Part shown: positions 60,551-64,000 of the stretch, one piece after another
Numbering within the stretch: the first letter of the stretch is position 1
How the letters are laid out: the number at the start of each line of letters is the position of its first letter
NCBI RefSeq assembly: GCF_030815255.1
Contig: NZ_JAUSWN010000005.1
Span: 62,001-126,000, forward strand
Direction: 5' to 3'
Length of the DNA: 64,000 nt
Origin: Hathewaya limosa
Lineage (GTDB): Bacteria; Bacillota; Clostridia; Clostridiales; Clostridiaceae
The notes under the pieces: generated by a model
The model's database searches: none
The model's input: only the letters and a program-made list of their open reading frames with translations
What the model was told of the DNA's origin: nothing
Program-made: the position numbers and the translations under genes

Positions 60551-60870
60551 CTATTTTGATTTTTTAGCTAGATATGTTAAGGAATTAAGAGGATGAGTAT
60601 CAGATATGTTCCTAAATGCTCCCCACAATTCTATTTCATCTCCAGGTCTATAATTTTTAAGTGAATTATAATTATGATTTACAAAAGAAGATAACATTTA
60701 TTTATCTAAGTTTTGTTTACTTTTAAATGATACTGTCATACATGTGAAATCATTTTTTCCTTTAATAGAATAAGTTAATTCTCCTAAAGTTTTATTACAT
60801 GAATAATGTTTAAGTGTAAAATAAATGAGTTAATACAGGATTTCCTTTAACCAGTTCTATGGGTTAAATT
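60551..60870 (-). pseudogene. Decayed small-domain protein
   Basis: Minus-strand fragment ending in NYRPGDEIELWGAFRNISDT and LNSLTYLAKKSK, preceded by an in-frame stop and by LGELTYSIKGKNDFTCMTVSFKSKQNLDK. The pattern resembles an OB-like/tRNA_anti-like domain of small exported proteins. No start or signal peptide remains. It lies in the 800-bp gap between the symporter and hsdS. Confidence 0.45.
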
Positions 60871-61067
60871 GATAAATTTGAAGAAGTAAATTTAGAACAT
60901 TCCCATAGCATAAAAGAAAAAGTTAAAATTATAAATAATAGTTTTTTAAAAATTATTCCCGCTTTTAGGTATATATTATGATTTTGATAATAAAAATCAA
61001 TATCAGTATATAATATACTAAAAAATTAGTAATTCTAAGTTTATATATAATGGTAAATTCAAAGATG

Positions 61068-61131
61068 TTGACTTTAAGAAAAGGTTAACTTAAAATAAAC
61101 ATTGCGAACTTTGTTTTAAGCAAAGGGTTGC
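61068..61131 (+). promoter_or_regulatory. Promoter and leader hairpin of the hsdS-hsdM unit
   Basis: TTGACT (61,068-61,073), a 17-bp spacer and TAAAAT (61,091-61,096) make a good sigma-A promoter. The leader starts near 61,103 and can fold as GCGAACTTTG / CAAAGGGTTGC (about 61,104-61,130). AGGAGG follows. Confidence 0.6.
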
Positions 61132-61149
61132 CTAGAGTTAGGAGGTTAT

Positions 61150-61704
61150 ATGAAGTTAAAAGAAATTTGTATTTTAAAAAGTGGGTTCCAAGGAAAGACA
61201 TCAGAGGGAAATGATTTTTTACAAATAAGACTTAAAGACGTAAATAAAGATGGAATCATTGATTATAGTAAACTAGAATCATTTAATTCAGAAAAATTAA
61301 GTGAAAAATATTTATTAAGTAAAGATGATATTATTTTAAAAGCTAAAAGTGGAGATAATACAGCTGCAATAATTTATAAAGAACTAAAAAATACGGTGGC
61401 TACATCACATTTTATTATATTAACTGTAAAAGATAAAAATATTCTAGATCCTGGATATTTAGCTATGTATCTAAATTCAGAATATGCTCAGCAATATTTA
61501 AAAAAACGTGCGGAAGGATCTGTCATACCTATTATTAAAATTAAGGCTTTAGAAGAATTTGATATCAAAATTATCGATTTAGAAGAGCAGAAAGAACTTT
61601 CAAATATATATAAACTTATGAAAAAAGAAAAAATACTCCTAGAAGATTTAGTTAGAACTAGAGAAAATCAATTTAAAGTTTATTTAAGAAATATTCTAGA
61701 CTAA
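61150..61704 (+). CDS. Half-length type I specificity subunit (HsdS-like)
   Basis: A 184-residue protein corresponding to a single target-recognition domain plus one conserved helix, about half of a usual HsdS. MKLKEICILKSGFQGKT and LRLKDVNKDGI are TRD starts, YLLSKDDIILKAKSGDNTAAIIYKE the middle, and ALEEFDIKIIDLEEQKELSNIYKLMKKE the conserved helical spacer. A half-S could act as a dimer. It starts right after a good promoter and AGGAGG and is coupled to the hsdM-like gene by a 12-bp gap. Confidence 0.85.
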   Translation: MKLKEICILKSGFQGKTSEGNDFLQIRLKDVNKDGIIDYSKLESFNSEKLSEKYLLSKDDIILKAKSGDNTAAIIYKELKNTVATSHFIILTVKDKNILDPGYLAMYLNSEYAQQYLKKRAEGSVIPIIKIKALEEFDIKIIDLEEQKELSNIYKLMKKEKILLEDLVRTRENQFKVYLRNILD

Positions 61705-61716
61705 GGGGAATAACTT

Positions 61717-63063
61717 ATGATTAAACTAAAGCAGAATAGTAAAGATTATCTAAATGGATTTACAAATTTACTAAGTGGTTATTTTGATTTAGAAGAGTGC
61801 CAAAAAATAATTTTAGAATTTACCTTTCTAAACTTACTTAGTGAGGCACTATATAGTAAAGATAAATTTATTTATAAAGAAATTAAAGGAAATATAGATT
61901 TTAATTTGGAGAATGGAGATACGAAAGAGTTTTTCAATAAGTTACATATATTTATAAATGAAAATGCTTGCTTGAAAAATATTATAAATCATATATTTAA
62001 ATTAGAAAAGTTAGAAAATAAAAATTTAATTAAGAAGATTATTACATATCTAAATGAATTTTATACAGATGGAGTGAGAGGACAAGTCTTTAAAAAGTGT
62101 ATAGACACTGTATTTAAAACAACTAAAATAGAAAATATAACTTCGCCTAATATAAGTAAATTAATTAGAATTTTATTAAGAAATTTTGAATTTAAGTCAT
62201 TATATGACCCTACTATAGGAAATGGAAACTTAATAACAGAAATAGCCATTAAAAGACAAGATATAAAGTTATATGGACAAGATATAAATGAAAATGTGAT
62301 AAATATATGTAAAATGTTATTAATAATAAGTGGAAGAATTCAAGATATCAAAAATATACATATAGGCAATAGTATTACTAATCCTAAACATATCATAGAG
62401 GGCAGGTTACAAAAATTTGATTGCATAGTTTCAGAACCTCCTTTTTTTATTAAAGATTGGGGATATAATGAGGTAATAAGTGATAAATATAATCGATTTT
62501 ATAGAGGATTACCATCCAAGTCTTTAGGAGATTATGCTTTTATAACTCATATTGTAGAATCTTTAGATGAGAAAGGAATGGCTGTTGTAGTAGAACCAAG
62601 TGGTGTATTATTTAGAAAAGGTTCAGAGGGTAAGATTAGAGAGGCCTTAATAGAAGAAAATCTTATTGATTGTATAATAGCATTGCCCAATAATATGATG
62701 TACGGTACTACGGTATCAACTAATATATTAATTTTTAAAAAGAATAGAAAAAGAGAAGAAATATTATTTATAGATGTAATAAATAATGTAGAATCATCAA
62801 AAGTTTTAACCGTATTACAAGATTCTATGATAGAAAAAATAGTTACAACCTATGAAAATTATGTTGAACAAATAGGATTTTCTAAAGTAGTAAGTAGAAG
62901 AGAATTAATGTTGAATAACAATAATTTAAGTGTTCAAAGGTATGTAGAAAGTTTGGGAGAACGTGAAGAACTAAATATAGAAATAATTAATAAAAAAATG
63001 ACAAGCTTACAAAAAAATATTAAAGAAGTTCAAAAACAATTAGACAGTTATTTGATCAATTAA
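61717..63063 (+). CDS. N6-adenine DNA methylase subunit (HsdM-like) with altered motif IV
   Basis: A 448-residue HsdM-type protein. Residues 1-115 form the helical N-terminal domain, then the methylase core with motif I SLYDPTIGNGNLI (DPxxGxG) and LYGQDINENVINICKM. The catalytic motif IV, usually NPPF/Y, reads SEPPFF, with Glu in the Asn position. The later ILIFKKNRKREEILFIDV is normal. No hsdR is next to it, so restriction is not expected; the modified motif may mean lost or changed activity. A long C-terminal coiled coil would contact HsdS. A terminator follows. Confidence 0.85.
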   Translation: MIKLKQNSKDYLNGFTNLLSGYFDLEECQKIILEFTFLNLLSEALYSKDKFIYKEIKGNIDFNLENGDTKEFFNKLHIFINENACLKNIINHIFKLEKLENKNLIKKIITYLNEFYTDGVRGQVFKKCIDTVFKTTKIENITSPNISKLIRILLRNFEFKSLYDPTIGNGNLITEIAIKRQDIKLYGQDINENVINICKMLLIISGRIQDIKNIHIGNSITNPKHIIEGRLQKFDCIVSEPPFFIKDWGYNEVISDKYNRFYRGLPSKSLGDYAFITHIVESLDEKGMAVVVEPSGVLFRKGSEGKIREALIEENLIDCIIALPNNMMYGTTVSTNILIFKKNRKREEILFIDVINNVESSKVLTVLQDSMIEKIVTTYENYVEQIGFSKVVSRRELMLNNNNLSVQRYVESLGEREELNIEIINKKMTSLQKNIKEVQKQLDSYLIN

Positions 63064-63080
63064 TAAAATTAATTAATTTT

Positions 63081-63111
63081 AAAAGGATTCTATTATATGG
63101 AATCTTTTTTT
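63081..63111 (+). terminator. Intrinsic terminator
   Basis: AAAAGGATTC (63,081-63,090) pairs with GAATCTTTTT (63,100-63,109; one G-T pair) and leads into T residues, ending the hsdS-hsdM transcript. Confidence 0.75.
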
Positions 63112-63250
63112 ATGAAAAGTTTAGTATACAATATATTTTTAAGTTTTTAACTTTATGAAAAATGTGGTATAAAAATTTTATATGAATATATTATATATTG
63201 ATTAAGTTTTATGAAATTTGATTAATAAGTATATTCAAGAGGTGAGTTAA

Positions 63251-64000
63251 ATGGCAAAGATAAAATCTTTAAAAAAAAGATTAACAACTCTTATGATGAT
63301 GTTAACTATAATACCACTTGTTCTGAGTAATTTATTGCAACTTAATAGTTTTAAAAAATTTAGTATATCCCATATAAAAGAACAACAAAAAGAGTTAGTA
63401 GATATAAAATCTCAAAATATAGATGAATGGCTAGAGGAAAAGATTAATACTTTAAATCTTATTTATGAGAATAATCCTATTTTCGCTAGTAATGATAAAA
63501 ATAAAATTATAAAAAGATTAAATGAGATTAAAAATTTCTATACGGATGTAAAGGCATTTGGATATGTAGATAAAGAGGGGAATTTAAAAGATACTAATGA
63601 AGCTGAAATAAATATTTCTGAACAGGAACATTTTAATGAAGCTAAAAAAAGTAATAACATAGTATTAAGTGATATTTTTGTTGATAAGATTGACAATAAA
63701 AAAATAGTAGCTTTGGATAGACCAATCTTAGATAAGCAAGGTAATTTTAATGGTATTATACAAATTACTGTTGATGTTTCCTTTATAGAAAATTTAATTA
63801 ATAAAATAAAAATAGAGGATAATGGATACAGTTATTTAGTTAGTAAAAATGGCCAGTTTTTAATTAATAAAGATAATCAATTAATTGGGAAAAATTTAAA
63901 AGAAGTAGATAAAAATGCTTATGATATTTTAAATAAATCTATCAATGATAAAGGAGAGAATTTTTTAGCATATAAAAGTTCTAAGAATAAGGAAAGATAT
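63251..64000 (+). CDS. Chemoreceptor with dCache sensor, N-terminal part
   Basis: An open frame of 250 residues that runs off the window. GAGGTGA precedes the ATG. A membrane helix (LKKRLTTLMMMLTIIPLVLSN) is followed by a double-Cache-like sensor: VDIKSQNIDEWLEEKINTLNLI, GYVDKEGNLKDTNEAEINISEQEHF, ALDRPILDKQGNFNGIIQITVDVSFIENLI and DNGYSYLVSKNGQFLINKDN. This start is that of a methyl-accepting chemotaxis protein or related sensor; the signalling end is outside. Confidence 0.82.
   Translation, partial: MAKIKSLKKRLTTLMMMLTIIPLVLSNLLQLNSFKKFSISHIKEQQKELVDIKSQNIDEWLEEKINTLNLIYENNPIFASNDKNKIIKRLNEIKNFYTDVKAFGYVDKEGNLKDTNEAEINISEQEHFNEAKKSNNIVLSDIFVDKIDNKKIVALDRPILDKQGNFNGIIQITVDVSFIENLINKIKIEDNGYSYLVSKNGQFLINKDNQLIGKNLKEVDKNAYDILNKSINDKGENFLAYKSSKNKERY

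Noticed and set aside
61000..61030. Fur box (GATAAT-like inverted repeat near 60,980-61,010)
   Set aside because: The match to the 19-bp Fur consensus is poor and no iron-uptake gene is adjacent.

Overview
The window is AT-rich, low-GC Firmicute DNA whose gene families (Ni-CODH with a CooF/flavoprotein operon, CD3324-family protein, chemoreceptors, c-di-GMP enzymes, strong AGGAGG ribosome sites) point to Clostridium in the broad sense. The species cannot be fixed from the sequence. No rRNA, tRNA or CRISPR array was seen.

Positions 1-20,321 look like the transfer part of an integrative/conjugative element. A Tad/Flp-like pilus set (prepilin peptidase, CpaB, P-loop protein, CpaF/TadA, TadB, TadC, two pilin-like proteins) runs directly into a VirB4-type conjugation ATPase with a separate N-terminal partner, a C39 peptidase, a CpaE/TadZ-like ATPase and a helix-turn-helix protein. 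A HigBA-type toxin-antitoxin pair sits between tadB and tadC. A three-gene ABC-three-component (ABC-3C) conflict system (12,877-17,566) sits between virB4 and the peptidase gene, downstream of a perfect 13-bp inverted repeat. No relaxase or VirD4 coupling protein is in the window, so the element must extend to the left or be incomplete.

Positions 20.3-34.2 kb look chromosomal or scrambled: an HxlR regulator with DJ-1/PfpI and monooxygenase genes (redox/electrophile type), a decayed IS3 element, decayed cheX and chemoreceptor fragments, a small tyrosine recombinase with an upstream inverted/direct repeat cluster, two intact chemoreceptors, a GGDEF-EAL protein, a decayed IS1182-like transposase, a solitary TnpB with probable omega-RNA end, and a diguanylate cyclase.

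Positions 34.2-41.7 kb return to mobile-element functions: two paralogous sigma-like regulators, an ArpU-like protein, large hairpins, a candidate structured RNA, a DinG/XPD-like helicase, a SHOCT-like small protein, an intact large serine recombinase and the wreck of a second one. An orphan Nmad3 (nucleotide-modification-associated) gene follows at the edge.

From 42.9 kb on, the content is mainly housekeeping or accessory chromosome: a DUF3267 putative membrane zinc protease; an Rrf2 regulator with a perfect palindrome controlling cooS-cooF-FAD oxidoreductase (CO oxidation to ferredoxin/NAD(P)H); CD3324 and MBL-fold proteins; a DUF5050 lipoprotein; a GxGYxYP putative glycosidase opposite a four-gene exopolysaccharide operon (glycosidase-like, HEAT-repeat, GT2 synthase, NodB deacetylase); a DAACS symporter; an orphan half-size HsdS plus HsdM; and the beginning of a Cache-type chemoreceptor that runs off the window. 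The c-di-GMP enzymes and the polysaccharide operon could act together in biofilm formation, but no riboswitch or PilZ link was seen.
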